The notes: generated from the letters alone by a model not told the origin. A stretch of DNA of 64,000 bases from Catonia carolina (GCA_035578175.1 JAQMRL010000014.1:13336774-13400773); one strand, 5' to 3'. Shown: positions 19,277 to 32,799, numbered from the stretch's first letter. A program made the numbers and translations.

Positions 19277-19560
19277 AGCATGCTTTGAAAAGTATCTACT
19301 TTCCACCCTACAAATGACACCTTCACTTCGTTCACCATAGGGTCTGGCTGTAGGCCCTATAATAAAATTTGTTACTCTCAGAGAAGATAACACTGACTAG
19401 TGTCTTTTACACCTCTACCTATTCGGTTCTTGAATGCTTTAGTCATATAATTGGCTGACTACCTGATAAGAAAAAGAATTATTTATTGTAGCTCTGAAAC
19501 TTGCAGAATCGAATGCAAATAATTTAACACTCCACCTGCTTGTTATGGGCATAATATAAC
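19277..19560 (+). repeat. Host repeat family T, right part
   Basis: Continuation of the copy cut at 567. Matching words are 'acaccttcacttc', 'tgactagtgtcttttacacc' and 'aacactccacctgcttgtt'. Together the two halves span about 360-380 bp. Confidence 0.85.
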
Positions 19561-19609
19561 CTAAGCGTAATAATTTATTATTTTGTAAATAAATATTTGT
19601 CAGGTATAA

Positions 19610-20430
19610 GTTTAAAAATCTGGTGTAAAACACTCACACGACTTTCTCTTACCAATGCAAATAATTAACAATATAACCTAACATTTAGTGATAAAACATT
19701 TTTAAAAAAAACTAACCTCAATAAACATAACCTAATTTTAATCATCAGAGAAGACACAAAATGAAAATCAACCTCAGTTTTGCTTAAAAATAGGCGGAAT
19801 ATCACTCTTTCACGCTAAACTAGGATCTGTAGAGAAAAATGCTTTAAATAAAAGTTGTAACCTAGATCTTTCAATTTCCTATAATTTTGTTTAGGCTATA
19901 CACGTTTATTGTAAAATGCATACAAAGGCTGAAATATTTAAAAAAACGATTATTTCTACACAATTTCGTGAAAATAAAACAAAAAATCGCTAATTATAGT
20001 CGCTAATTACAATTATTTACGAGAAAACAGCCCTCCCAAAAATTTCAGCAGACATGGCAACTCCCCTATCTTATAGAGTATTAAAAATGTAGCAAATGAG
20101 GCGATCTGAAAAAATCGTACGAGCCGTTTTTGAGGAAATCGCAAAAAGTTGAAAAATGACACGAATAAACTACTACTTCCGGTTGACCGATTCTGATGAA
20201 AATGTTCGTGTCGGGTCCTCTCGTAGCAACTAATTTAAGTGTCAAGTACGCACACACACGCGCGCGCGCGCGCGCGCACACACACACACACACACAGACC
20301 AATCGCTAAAAACACGTTTTTTGGGTTCAAGGGGTCTGAAAAAGTGTAGATCCGGTGAAACTCGATTTCGAAAAATCGACATGAAAACAATACTTTCCTT
20401 CTTATATAGTACCTATTCATATAGGCAAGA
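19610..20430 (-). repeat. Interspersed repeat family A copy with AC/CG microsatellite
   Basis: Runs from 'gtgtaaaacactcacacgac' to 'gaaaacaatactttcc'. A dinucleotide run (AC then CG then AC, about 20249-20297) sits at the same place as in other copies. No coding content. Confidence 0.8.
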
Positions 20431-21084
20431 GAAAGTAAAAAAGTTTGTTTATTATTTATTATAACCAGATCCCGAAACAATAAAAAAATGTTACAATATC
20501 AAAATCTAACAGAGGTTGATTTTTAGTTGACGTTATTCACTTATGATTAAAACTATAGGTAAGGGTTTTCATTATTTATAATCAAGAGAAAGTCATGTGA
20601 GTGTTTCACACCATATTTTTGTCTTCAGGGGATCATAAACAAAAATAATTAGTATTCGTGTACTTTTATATGCCCTATTACAACCTTATAAAATTTTTGG
20701 TAAATCTTTATGTGCACCCTATAGCCTACAATAATTATACACATGAATTAAACAAAAGCTATTACTGATGCAGTTTTAAAACAAAAACATCTGTCCTATT
20801 TTAGAAAAGAGAAAAACCGTCTAGTAGGCGATCATAACCTAAAAAGTAACGGAAGTCATTATTTTCGTCACTAAAGTCGTTCTCGACCACTATTTCAAAC
20901 GATTAATACTTACATGTATACAATAAAGTGTCGATAATCCGAACTAATTCGAAACCACGAAGGTTCGGGAAAATCAAATTATTCGGATAATTAGGCCTAC
21001 TGCTAAGAAAAATATAAAAATACAAACTTATGGTTTTCTCCTTTCTTCAGTCAGATGTTGTGCTTCTATTTTTCATAAAAACCC
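20431..21084. other. AT-rich DNA, no gene seen
   Basis: No coding signal. A short stretch near 20930-20990 ('cgataatccgaactaattcg') resembles the terminal repeat of pogo/jerky-type DNA transposons, but no partner end was found. Confidence 0.5.
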
Positions 21085-21087
21085 TTA

Positions 21088-22117
21088 AGGTCTTGTCAAA
21101 CAGAACGCGGACTGTCCGCGTGCAGTCCGCTGCGGACTGAGAAAGCCTAACTTAACGCGGACAAATCAGGACGGACCAGAACAGTTGTAGAAAACGAACG
21201 AGTTGTGGCGAATTTATGATTTGTTATTTTTTCAATTTTGAAACTTGAATTTATATTGTGTAGCAGTTCGTCAGACCAAGGAGAATTACTTCTTTTTTTC
21301 GCTTTGAGTCGATCAAAACGAAAAAGAAAATGGGTGCACAAAATAAATTTTACCAAGACGAATTTTACCAACTTTGCAATTAATTGAATTTCTTAGAAGA
21401 CCGATTTTTCATGTAGGCTACTTTCGTTTATCCCAACTATAATTTCATTATTGTTGATAGGCTATAGGTAGTTATTGGTGGCATAATGATAGTAGTATCT
21501 TCGAAAATTCCGCTTTCTATCGTGAGTTCGTAAATAACAAAATTATACTGCCTCCAAAGTCACTACCAGGAACAGACATCCCTGTACGAGACAATTTGTT
21601 TATTACTTCAACTATTTAAGTCAATGAATAATGTTAATAATTAATAAGTCAATGACTAAAATATAGATTGATACATTTTCAATGTAGCCTACCTATAGTT
21701 ATGCTGTCAATCACGTCAACAGTAAAAACGTAAAATTAATTTTTTGTTATAAATAGGCTACTGTAATAACAAAAAAAATAATAAAATTTGTGTTTAATAC
21801 TACTGGTTTGTTGAAGGTTTTCAGCTATTTCTTTCCATGATTGTACTTTCTTAACCAAGTTTTTGTAATCATTAGGCCTATCTTGCATATGATATAAATG
21901 TGGGTGCTCCCTAACAAGTTCAATTAATTTTTCCTCTTCATCGCCCATCCTGTCCGTCGCGGACTCGGTAGAAAAATACAACCTCCCAACAGTCCGCCGC
22001 GGAAGAGATTGGTACGCGGCGTAGACCGCTCTCTATATAACTAGGATGATGCAACAATGTCTAACACAGAGTCCGCGCGGACAAGAGCGGACCATCCGCG
22101 TTCTGTTTGACAAGAGC
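21088..22117. mobile_element. PIF/Harbinger-like element with MADF ORF
   Basis: Inverted ends 'tcttgtcaaacagaacgcgg' match the reverse complement of the right end near 22098-22116. TTA(A) is repeated outside both ends (21085-21088 and 22118-22121). PIF/Harbinger elements make 3-bp TTA/TAA duplications and often encode a MADF/Myb-like protein, which is present here. No transposase domain was found, so the element is non-autonomous or deleted. TTAA flanks could also suggest piggyBac, but the MADF ORF argues against that. Confidence 0.7.
21736..21981 (-). pseudogene. MADF-domain fragment of the PIF-like element
   Basis: An 81-aa frame with EEEKLIELVREHPHLYHMQD followed by YKNLVKKVQSWKEIAENL. 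This is the start of a MADF (Myb/SANT-like) DNA-binding domain with its spaced tryptophan. The frame then runs into unrelated hydrophobic sequence, so only the N-terminal part survives or a splice site follows near the end of the match. Confidence 0.7.
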
Positions 22118-22204
22118 TTAAATGTCAATAATTTATAATCAAAGAAACTGGAAACCCTGGAGACCTAACATACTACTTTAGGCCTGTATACTTAAATATA
22201 GGCC

Positions 22205-23030
22205 TAAAGGTAGGAAAGTATTGTTTTCATGTCGATTTTTTAACATCGAGTTTTCACCGGATCTACACGTTTTCAGACCCCCTGAACCCAAAAACATATT
22301 TTTAGCGATTGGTCGAAGTAAGTGTCTGAACAAAATATCTCAAGAACGAAACTTTGCACGAAGATGAAACTTGAAACTCAAGTTAAGTACCACTAGAGGA
22401 CCCGACGCAAAAATTTTCATCAAAATCGGTCAACCGGAAGTAGTAGTTCATTCGTGTAGCTAATTTTTCACTTTCTCCCGAGTTTCTCAAAAACGGCTCC
22501 AACGATTTTATTCTTAAAAATCGCCTGGTTTACTAAATTTTTTATGCTCTACAAGATAAGGTAAGTCCCATTTCTGCTGAAATTCTTGGGGAGGTTGTTT
22601 TTTCGTAAAAAAATTGTTTTTTTTAGATTGCGACTGTAATATGCATTTTAGCGAAAAAATATAGCCTAGTAAGTTATCATAAAAGTTGTTGAGAATTTAA
22701 AATTCCACAACTTTTATTTAAAAAAAAATCATTGAGATCGTTTTTGAGAAATTTGTAAAAGTGAAAAATTACTACTTTCGTTTAACCGATTTTAATAAAA
22801 CTGTTCTTGTCGGGTCCTCAAGTGGTAATTAACTTGAGTTTCAAGTTTCATATTCGTACAAAGTTTCGTTCTTGAGATATTTTGTTCAGACACTAACACA
22901 GACTAATCGCTAAAAACATGTTTCTTGGCTTCAGGAGGTATGAAAACGTGTAGGGTTAAAACTCGATTTAGAAAATCAACATGAAAACAATAATTTTCTC
23001 TCTATATATTCATATAGGCAAAAGAAAGTA
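22205..23030. repeat. Family A copies, two pieces in opposite orientation
   Basis: 22205-22690 reads in the + orientation ('gtattgttttcatgtcgat' onward). From about 22690 to 23030 the same family reads in reverse and ends 'gaaaacaataattttctc'. The two pieces form a rough inverted pair. Confidence 0.7.
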
Positions 23031-23224
23031 AAAATCGATTAAAACAATCCCGAAAGCTGTGTTGTTAGCAGTTTTTTGAGAAAAAGGATGAAATATATTA
23101 GTAGCCTTTACAAAAAATATGGAAAAAACACAGTCTTCTACGTTTAGTAGCCTACTCCATAACTTTGTTAATTAAATTACCAATGAACAAATTATTTTTC
23201 GCAATGAAAATTGTTGTTGTTTAG

Positions 23225-23625
23225 GTCAACAGCTGAAAGGCTGGTTTGAACCTATAGAGGTTTTACTAAGTAAAAAACGAGGAGTGAGGTGGTTTACTAT
23301 TGCCTTCCACACTGAGTTGAAAGAGTTTGCCTATCAGCATGCCGCGCCCTCCGAAAAGCACCCTCTTTCCACGCTGCAAATGACACCTTCACTTCATTCA
23401 CCACAGGGTCTGGGAGTATAATGAAATTCATTAGTCTCAGAGGAGATAACTGTGACTAGTGTCTTTTACACCTCCACCTCTTCTGTTCTTAAATAGTTAA
23501 GTCGTATAGATTAAGTGGCTGATTATGTGGTAAGAAACAGAACTGGTTTTTTTTTAGTCCTGGACCTGGAACAGATTAAGTGCAATTAATACCACTCCAC
23601 CTGCCCGTTTTGGGCATTGATGAAA
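23225..23625 (+). repeat. Host repeat family T, unoccupied copy
   Basis: Runs from 'gtcaacagctgaaaggctgg' to 'cacctgcccgttttgggc'. At the place matching the Polinton target it reads 'gcctatcagcatgccg' without insertion, so it serves as a paralogous empty site. Confidence 0.85.
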
Positions 23626-23939
23626 ATTGTAGCGTACATAATTTTGAAAGCAATTAGGGTTTGTAGCCATTGTAGATTAAATTTTTCAACGGGTCCGACA
23701 ATCGATGATAAGACACCTGAACTCGTTCATTATGAACAACGGAGGTAATTTTGATCATAATCTTTAGTCTTTTGGTATGATTTTATTGTCATTTAGATTA
23801 TTTTATGGAAAAATAAAACTTTTCATACAATATTTTGTTTTTTTAATGAGTTATTCGTTCCCTTCTCATAAAAAGGCAAAGTGTTGCTGTGTAGTGTAGC
23901 CTACTGCAAAAGAATCCATTTTATAAACCTTTTATTTAT

Positions 23940-24310
23940 TTATTTTTTTTCTTGTACGGCCACAGGGGACCACTGTAAGTTCATTTATTGTTCCTTTTCA
24001 CCCTTAACCTCGCGTGGTAGTTCTTCATTCGGTCAGGTCTACTCTTCCTCTCCGCTTCGGATAAGTTATCACCATTTTTTTCCTGTTGGTTTACTTTCTC
24101 TTGAATTTTATCTTTCCGTCTCTCAGTAGGTTGTAATTTCCAGACTTCTCCTCCAAATCCTTTCTCTCTATATTCAGCTCCCTCATGTCGTCCACAACCA
24201 TTCTGAGCCACTTGGGTTAGGTTTTCCTCTTCCAGTAAAATTCTGTTAGCCTTTTTAATAGTCTTGTCTCGGGCATTCTTAGGATGTGCCCCAGGAAAGA
24301 TATCCTCCTC
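23940..24310 (-). pseudogene. LINE fragment, 3' end of a reverse-transcriptase ORF
   Basis: Reverse-strand translation includes 'FLGHILRMPETRLLKRL' and a basic tail. This is the C-terminal pattern of insect 'endonuclease-reverse transcriptase' LINE proteins. Stops and frame changes are present. Confidence 0.55.
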
Positions 24311-27300
24311 CTTTATTTACTACATTTATTTACAAAAGCAAAACACTGGATGTACAGAAGAAAGGAGAATCCCTTTAAGTTAGATCAATAAGTTATTTTT
24401 CTGTTAATAGGTACATTTATATTTTATTATTGTATCTTTTTGTTTTAAAATAGGTATGTTTAATTAGGGTTTTCTGTTTCTTTAATTATAATTTACTGAC
24501 TTTATGAGCTTTCACGAAGAATAAAAGTGAAACACTGGATGAACGGAAGAAAATATAAAATTTTATAGTGAAGGAATACCGGGAGTATGTACTTAGTACT
24601 TCCAAAAGAATTTTAATAAATTTCTAAGTTAGTTTATAAATGTAATTACTAAAATGGCTACACAAAAGAAATTAAAACTAAATTTATTAATAAATTTTTA
24701 TTTCCCCAGTGATGTTTAACAGATCTCCTTTAGGTTAGCAATAAATATGTGTTTAGCGCGGCCGGAATTTAATGAAAAAATGAAGCGATATAGGAACTTT
24801 TAGGTTATACTAAAGGATTATGAAGAAATACAATAAATACAAAATATTTAAAAGAATTCTTATATTTAGTTTCGTTTTAAAAAGGCGTGCGAAGCTACTA
24901 GAATCGTTTTTTGTTTTGCTCAATAATACTTAAAACAAACAATAAGAAAAACAAAATAAAAAAGCTGTCTATTTCTGTACATTCTGTAGAGCAACAAAAC
25001 AGACCGACTCCTATTCCTGCTGTGGTATGGGCGTGGCTTATTAATAATACAACCAGTGTAGGTGTAGCGTAGCAACCCGAACATCTACGAATATTACCGA
25101 ACTTAAACGAACATTGTTCAAACCGATCCACAATGCATTCAAGTTAGTTCGGTTACCGATATCGTAAGATGTGGTCGTAGATAAAAACGAATTCGAACGT
25201 TTTCGATCGATTCTTAGATATTTTCGGAGTGAAATGGATAAATCGTTTATCAAATTTATTAATCAACAATATTCGTGAAAGTGTTTTTGTTTTTATATCT
25301 AATTTTTTATTTGTTTATTCATTTTAAATATATAATTTTATATTTACGCACAATAATTTGAAAATGAATTTGATTACTTTTAAGTGCTGTGTCAACGTAT
25401 ATTTTAAAAATAAGTGAACATATTTAAAATTCAAAATTTTTTTAAATATAATAAAATATAAATAAACAAAAGTTTTTATTTTTAATGTTTGTTTTTTGTC
25501 AAAATAAAAATGTTTGAAACTACACAGAGCTGTTATTAAAAAAGGAATACAAAATTTATTTAAAAATAATATATTACTAGGTACGTTATTTATTTATTTA
25601 TTAGATTTATTTAGAATAGCCTATATTTAAATATACTATTATTATAGGCCCTATTTATGTACCAATGAGGTAAAGATTGTTATCTCCAATTTTGGCAGAA
25701 TTGAGTTAAAACTGCCTTTAAAATCAGAAAGAAATAATGGTACAATGCTTCAATTTTGTAGCTGATGTAGCTATAAGATTTTTTTGTAAAATCCATTATT
25801 CAATAGCCTATGTTTTACTAAGACCTTAAATTTTTGTTGTATTTGGTGTTTTATTCATTTATTACCAAATAGCCTAATACTGAGTAAATTTTGAAATTAT
25901 TTCAAACGTTGTATATAAAATGCTGTTTATTAGGTATTTCACTAAGGTGTTTTGTTTTAAAACCACGTTACATTGGAGTTAACACTACTGTCGAATGTAA
26001 AACAATGCCAAAACACAGAAAGCGGTTAACGTGTTAGGTTCTGTTTACGGTAAGAAGAAGTTGACAAAGGTTATGAAATAATAAATCTATTGATAAGAAG
26101 CTTTTCTGTAGAAACTGGGTGTATATTTAAAATTTCTAACACCTACTGAAAATTTTGTTAAAATAATGAAAAGAAAAATATATTGCTACTTTTTGGCTCT
26201 TCTGAAATATTCACCAAAATGGAGTTAATACCTTTTATTTCTTAGGTACAGATTTATTTAGGCCTGAATATAAATAGGCTACATTCATTATCGATATTGA
26301 CCATACATAGCCTATATTTGAAAATACACACACACACACACACAATTAGATAAATAAATCTTGGATTACATTTATTTGAGAACACATAATCAGGAGAAAC
26401 AAAATCAAATAGACTTAAAATTTAAACAATTATTTTGGATATTCTGATCGAAAACAATATTTAATTTACAAAACCGTTTTCAAAATAACTTTATCCAATC
26501 GTGGTACGCGTTTAATAGAACTTAAATATCTAAATTATTCAGCATTTTCAATCCTGGAACATGACAAATAACCAAATTCACAAATATCAATTTATCTCAA
26601 CAGTTAAATAAAAAATTTTAAATTTTAGTTTAAGTTTAGTTTAGTTTTAGCCTGCTATAAAAGATTTTGATAACAGGATAATTATTTGGCAATATATTTA
26701 TTAGACAACAATGATTTATAATACCAAGCCTAAAACGGGCATAATTCTATTAATAACTAATAAATAATAATTTATAAAATAATACACTTTTAATCTTAAC
26801 ATTTTATATAAATTTTGCACACACATATTACCATAATCATACCAGTAATAGAGGCGGTGGGAATTGATATATCCAATTAAGTTATGGTTAAAAAACCATG
26901 TGCCAGGATATGTATAAAATATTATTTCACTAATTTTTAAAAACTATTTACCCCAAAAAATATGGTAAGTGAGCTCACATTCATATATTTTACCTAGCAT
27001 CACTTCCATGTTGTCTCTTCCGAAATTAATTATTTAATAATTCTATTCTGTTAAATTATATGTTTAGGTTATAGAATTTGGGGGCTAAGTAAAAGAAGCG
27101 TTCTCGCTTTATCTAAAAGACATAGGTGTTTGTTCCTTGTCATATTAAGTCTTAAGTCTTATTAGATCTATTTTGGATGTTTGATTGATATACTCTTATA
27201 CAACTGAAAATCTCTCTTAGGGTACAAACAATTGCCTGACATTCATTACTTCAAATTCCGTAAAAAGTTAATCTGACGAATAACCAGGAGGTTTTTACTT

Positions 27301-27900
27301 TTATAACTTTTAAAATTTGATTAAGTTATTAATAAAAAATATTTCTTCAAAATTTAATAACATTGTAGTTTATTATTGTATAATACAATAATTATACAAA
27401 GGGTTGTCAAAAATATTTCATTCGTATTGCATAGTAATTATTTTTGTTCAATAGGAATAATTATTAAATAATTTTTATTTGATTCAACCAGTTTTTCGTA
27501 CCGTATTTAAATAAAATTTTTAAATTTCTGCTTTAACTTTTGAAATATTTAATATAATTTTCAACACCTAATATTGGAGTACACATTTTGAAGAATCGAA
27601 AACAACTTAACATTTTTCGAAAAAATTTGTTTGGCTATTTTTACTGATATCAAAACAAAGTTTTTATATTTTAAAAACTTTTGAGGCTTATATTTTTTAA
27701 CCTAGAACTTAGTCCACAGTTCGAGTTCTTTTTAGATTTTTCATTTAGCCTATTTCTTCTTCCCGTATTTATTATTCACCTATTTTTTCTCAACTCTCCA
27801 TCCCTGGAACTAAATATGTTTCGTAGAGCTACTGTAATATTTCTTCATCCCAGAGACTTTTATCACTAAAGCCAACCATTTTCACTCGTATTTTCACAAA
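24311..27900. other. AT-rich intergenic DNA
   Basis: No gene recognised. Phrases such as 'aaacactggatgaacggaag' (24345, 24528) also occur in LINE debris near 51180 and 51670. A CA run lies at about 26328-26343. Around 27065-27150 there is weak similarity to 48990-49110, possibly another LINE 3' region. Confidence 0.5.
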
Positions 27901-28680
27901 ATAAACAATTAAACGAAAAGTTTAAGGGAAGACTGTACTTTGTACCCAGCCAATGTTAAATTTGCTATTTTTAACAACATTTTTCACAGGATTGGTAAAC
28001 AATAGGGAAATGAAACTTTACTTACTTATAGATGTCGGGTTTCTCTAGCTATTGACATTTTTTCAATTTATTCTGTTGAACCGTAGAGTTAAAAACAGAA
28101 TAACGAATAATATAAAATTTTTACAAATTTTTTCTACGGTATTTTACATATTAATAATTTTTGCAAAATTTGAGGAAGTCATAAAAATTACAGAATATGT
28201 GCATATGTAAGATAAATAACTAGTAAAAATTTCAGCTTGGTAGGTTTAATAGTTTCCAAGAAAAATTTACCTAAATGTTAAAATTTTTAATTGGCGAAAA
28301 TAGTCGAAAAAATAAAAAGGCACAAATCAAAAACAAAATGTACAACACAAACCAGTGAATTTCCCATCAACAGTTGGTTAGAAAGATGAACCAATGGCAG
28401 AGGGTATTAAAAACAGTAATGCAGATATTTTTAAAGTACCAAAATTCCATTTGCTCTAAAACGATCCGTATAAAATTATGAAAAATATTCGTTCTTGGTG
28501 ACACGGTAATTTTTCTGGGTAAACCTCCAAAAAACTTAATTTTTTTCATTTAAATACTATTTTATTACGTAATTTAAAGTTTTGTGGTATATCTAGGTCT
28601 AAACAATTGAAAAACATAAAACCAAAAATCGAAATTTTCAGTTAAAACCATCATACAGTCTCACCTTAAAATATAACAAA
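27900..28680 (+). repeat. Interspersed repeat family C copy
   Basis: Shares 'gtaaaaatttcagc', 'tttctgggtaaacct' and 'atttaatgttt'-like strings with 31270-32285 and 56400-57155. It is non-coding. Confidence 0.7.
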
Positions 28681-28995
28681 TATAAATATATGCAAAATAC
28701 AAGATTTATATTGTTGTAAAACATTTATTTTCCCATGGAAAGAAATATTTTATATTAGTAAACAAATGGTGGCAAGAAACTAACAGAATAATACAAATTT
28801 TTTGAACACATTAGCAAGGTTAATACATATTATGCATTTTCCATTGAGTAAAACAAAGCCTGTATAACAATTCATTTATTTAGAACTTGTATTTACTTGT
28901 ATTAGTATAAAAAATGAAGCAAATGTACCAGTACGTTTGTAGTTTTTTGGACCAAAACCATGAAACGTGCATAGTCCTCAAGAGGTTAAAATCAT

Positions 28996-29163
28996 CGCCG
29001 GCTGCGTTGGCGATGTTGGTAACGTGCTCGCCTCTCATCACCCGGTCTTGGGTTCGAATCCCAACTCGGGCATGGCATTTTTTCATACGTTACAAAAATT
29101 CATTTCATCCTTCACCGTCTGCATTAGCAGCAATTTGCAAAACAGTCGGACGTTAAACAAAAA
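28996..29163 (+). repeat. tRNA-derived SINE, family 1
   Basis: The A-box-like 'tggtaacgtgctcgcc' and B-box 'gggttcgaatccca' have normal pol III spacing. A conserved body follows ('ttcatacgttacaaaa', 'gcagcaatttgcaaaac') and then an A-rich tail. Other copies lie at 41690 (+), 58835 (-) and 63163 (+). Confidence 0.85.
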
Positions 29164-29190
29164 AAAAAGGTTAAAAAACATTTTTTTATT

Positions 29191-29202
29191 TATTATGGAT
29201 GT
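29191..29202 (+). repeat. Target-site duplication of the LINE at 29203
   Basis: TATTATGGATGT is repeated exactly at 29900-29911, after the A-rich 3' end of the LINE. Confidence 0.85.
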
Positions 29203-29899
29203 CCCGCTGTTTTCTTGCGCGGTCAACCACTTCCACAAACCGATTCAATTCGATATCTCGGCCTGTACATTGACAGACACTTGACCTGGAATAGACACGT
29301 TCAAATAAAACGGCAGACTCTGGATAACAGACGAAAACAACTATTTTCCTTGATATCGCGACGATCAAAACTTCCACTTCATTTAAAACTACAAGTATAC
29401 AAATCTTTTCTTAAACCGATTTGGACTTATAGTGGCCAAATTTACGGCGCAGCAAAACATTCCTCTGCAACGAATTCAACGATTTCAATCCAAATTGCTT
29501 AGACAAATAACTGACGCACCCTTTTACGTTACTAATCACACATTGCACAACGATTTACGTGTTCCATACATTAACGACACATTTTATCACATCTATTCTC
29601 GGTTCAAACGCAAACTTGATTATCAAAAAAATCATCTCATTAGAACGCTGGCATCCCCAAACTTACCCGGAAATCCGCATCGCAGACTGAAACGACAATG
29701 GAGTAGAGATAAGTTATCATAGCGCAGATATAAATTCTATCAATTTATTATCCAAGATTAATCCACCGTTGGAGTGGCACTATTGAGTGGTGGTCTCCTT
29801 AATGTCTTAACGCCATTTTTGTTTTTGTTAATATCATCGCATTCACTGGTTGTATTTTGTACAGTTGTGAATAAATACACTAAGTTAAAAAAAAAAATA
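29203..29899 (+). mobile_element. 5'-truncated Jockey-like LINE with broken RT C-terminus
   Basis: About 0.7 kb inserted with a 12-bp duplication. Frame 1 (to about 29455) has 'IRYLGLYIDRHLTWNRHV' and 'LQVYKSFLKPIWTYSGQIYG'. Frame 2 continues 'IPLQRIQRFQSKLLRQI' and ends at 29722. One frameshift separates them. These are the post-catalytic region of Jockey-clade reverse transcriptases. The catalytic domain is missing. Confidence 0.88.
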
Positions 29900-29911
29900 T
29901 ATTATGGATGT

Positions 29912-30420
29912 ACGGTATCCAGTTGGTATGTAATGTGTTTATTATTTTTTTCTGGGAGATTTTCATGATAATTATCTATTTAATACATAAATATATTTAT
30001 TATTCTATTAAGAATTGATTATAGATAAAAAAAAATTATTAATTTATATAGTCTATATAAATAATACAACAACATACACGATTTTGAAACCCGTTCCAAT
30101 GAACACTTAATTCAGCTGATATAAAACACCTAAAATAACTTTAATATTAATTAATTATTAGACATTATGAATACGCTGGTTATAAACTGATAAATATCAC
30201 CAAGTCTCTGATCAAACCTCCAACAAATCTGATTCGATAAAGTAATCTTCAAATTATTAAAAAATGGGTACCAGAATATTTATATATTATTTTGACTTAA
30301 ATTTTCTGGAACGACCTTCTTAAAAATAAAAAACTTCACCGTTGAAAAAACTGTATTAAATTTAACCCCTATTTCTTGTTTTCTTTTCATCTTTTGATTT
30401 GGTTTTGTATATTATAATAA
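29912..30420. other. AT-rich DNA, nothing recognised
   Basis: No open frame with family features and no repeat shared with the rest of the window was seen. Confidence 0.5.
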
Positions 30421-30460
30421 CTAGTAGACCCGTGCGAATAAATTCGCACAATATATACTG
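30421..30460 (-). mobile_element. Helitron 3' terminus (candidate)
   Basis: On the reverse strand a perfect 8-bp hairpin (GTGCGAAT/ATTCGCAC) is followed by GGGT and CTACTAG, then T. A short hairpin just before a terminal CTRR inserted before T is the Helitron 3' signature. The 5' TC end was not identified. Confidence 0.6.
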
Positions 30461-30754
30461 GAATGGAATCATTATTCTATATTTTCGTATTTAAATTGAC
30501 GTATTTATATTGTAAACAATATATTTTGTTCTTTTTCATTTCGTAAAATGAAGCTCGAATGTAGCATGAATTTCAAGTTTAGAACTTTTTACCGAATCAG
30601 GAAAGAATACTCTTTAAAACCATGTAAAAATAATTATAAAAATCCGTTCGGTAGAACTCTGTATTTAAGAGTTTAAAGAATTCCCATTTAAAATACATTG
30701 GAAGCGATTTTGCGTTTTAAATCTATAGATAATATAAAATTATATAATAAAAAC

Positions 30755-30835
30755 AGTCGAACTTCGATATAACGAAATCGAGAAACCTGGGGAAAAATTC
30801 GTTAAATCGAGGTATTCGTTATATCGAATTAACAA
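30755..30835. repeat. Pogo/Tigger-like terminal repeat fragment
   Basis: The string 'cagtcgaacttcgatataac' is followed by an inverted 'gttaaatcgaggtattcg'. It resembles pogo-type ends with an internal palindrome. No transposase nearby. Confidence 0.4.
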
Positions 30836-31269
30836 TTTCCAAGCTAATTTTTATTAACGAATTTTTTTCACGTTTTATGATGAATTAAATACGCCTACAG
30901 TTAATTTTCTTAATAGACACGTCTTAACTAGTAGGACTAAATTAATTTTTTTATAGATCATGTTTTACTTAATTACGGTTAATAATAGTACAATAAGTAT
31001 GTATTAATTTCAAGTAGGAACTTACCTCGTAGGCCTACATATCGTGGCTATAATTAAAAGCATCTGAAACTTATTTGTAGCTTAATACTGTGTTTTTTTG
31101 TACCAAAACACTAACATAATAGATAAATACAGTAACTTTATCTAAATCGTTTATAAAAACACTCATCCTAAATGCATTATTTAGTTTTTGATGTTGACAG
31201 GTATTGGTTAGAATATTTAATTACAGTATTTTAAATGTTAATTTAGTCTACGCCTTGAAAAAGTGAGTA

Positions 31270-32285
31270 AGTTTCAGTTTTACTTGAAAAACGTCAGTAT
31301 GTAAAAATGTCAGTATGTAACCTATGTATGTACAAGATGAATAACTGGTAAAAAATTCAGCCGAGTGGGTTTAATGGTTTCTGAGAAAAATATACCTACC
31401 TAAATGTTAAAAATCTAAATTTACGGGGAAAAACACAAATCAAAAATAAAACGTTCAGAAATAAGCAAATTTCCCCTCAACAGTTGATTAAAAAGCTAAA
31501 AATATTAAAAATAGTGATGTAAATATTTAAAAACCTAAAATTTTATTTGCAATAAAACCAGCAATATAAACTTACGAAAAAATCGTGATGACGTGATAAT
31601 TTTTCTGGGTAAACCTGATTTTTGACATAATTTAATGTTTTTCTTGTAGATATAGGTAACTTACGTTTAAATTATTGAAAAACATTCAAAAACCGAAAAT
31701 CTAAATTTTCAATCAAAAAATCATAGTCTCCCATTAAAGGGCGCATCTAATTACTAAATACAGTATAAAATCTTTTAGTATTTTTTTTACGTGTTTTGTA
31801 TATTAGACTACTAATATTTTTAGAGCACTTTAGGAACTCGTAAAAATGTTGGTATATATGTACTATGTAGCTACAAGATGAATAACTGGTAAAAATTTCA
31901 GCCGGGTTGGTTTAATGGTTTCTGAGAAAATGTATAGTAATATCTAAATGTTAAAAGTCTAAATTCTCGGGAAAAAAATCAAAAACAAAATGTACACAAA
32001 CAAGTAATTTTCCCCTCAACAGTAGATTAAAAAGCTGAAAATTTTAAAAACAGTGTCGCAAATATTTTATGAAACTTAAATATCATTTGTAATAAAACGA
32101 GCACTCTAAAATTATTAAAAAATTCGTGATATGTTAATTTTTCCGAGTAAACCTGATTTTTGACATAATTTAATGTTTTACTGGTAGATATACGATTAAA
32201 TTATTGGAAATGATGAAAAACCGAAAATCTAAATTTTCAGTCAAAAAAAATCATGTAATCTCCCATTAAGGGGCGCATCTAATTC
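31270..32285 (+). repeat. Family C repeat, two tandem copies
   Basis: Two copies (about 31300-31745 and 31840-32285) each contain 'gatgaataactggtaaaaa', 'ttttaatctaaatttt'-like text and 'gggcgcatctaatt' at the end. They are direct repeats roughly 540 bp apart. Confidence 0.75.
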
Positions 32286-32799
32286 CTAATTAATAAATTT
32301 ATTCCTTTAAATATAATACAAAAATAATATAAAATATCTACAGCTAGGAATTTGTTAGCCACGATTTCTAGTAGCCGTGGGTTGTTCACAAAACAATAAA
32401 AAAATGATATTGAAACGTCCAGTCCTTAAAAATAAAATAACTTGGTACGCACATTATATCGGTTCTATGCAACACCCGTACTTAAATTGTTATTTTGGTT
32501 ACTGGTATAAAAATTAAATCTTCAAAACAAACTAAAAACCAATGGACTCATTCCATAACTAGGAAATAACATTTGAAAAAAATTTAAATTCCTAGGAAAT
32601 ATCGTTAAAAGTAGGTATAATAGCCTATTAATGAAAAATTCGTATGGTAAAGTTACAAACTTCTACAAGCGCTAAAGCTAACGAAAAATATATACAGGAC
32701 AATAAAAAATGTTTATGGATTAACCCAAAATAGAAATATTATAAAATTGTTACAATACTTGATCATATTTGTACCTAAGAAGTAAAGGGGTTAACTCCA

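Noticed and set aside
24898..25253. Two overlapping - strand frames of 70-77 aa
   Set aside because: No motif, AT-rich surroundings and no second exon signals.
28996..29070. tRNA genes at 28996, 41690, 44460, 51318, 58980, 62580 and 63165
   Set aside because: A and B boxes are present, but acceptor and anticodon stems do not form and each continues into a shared SINE body.
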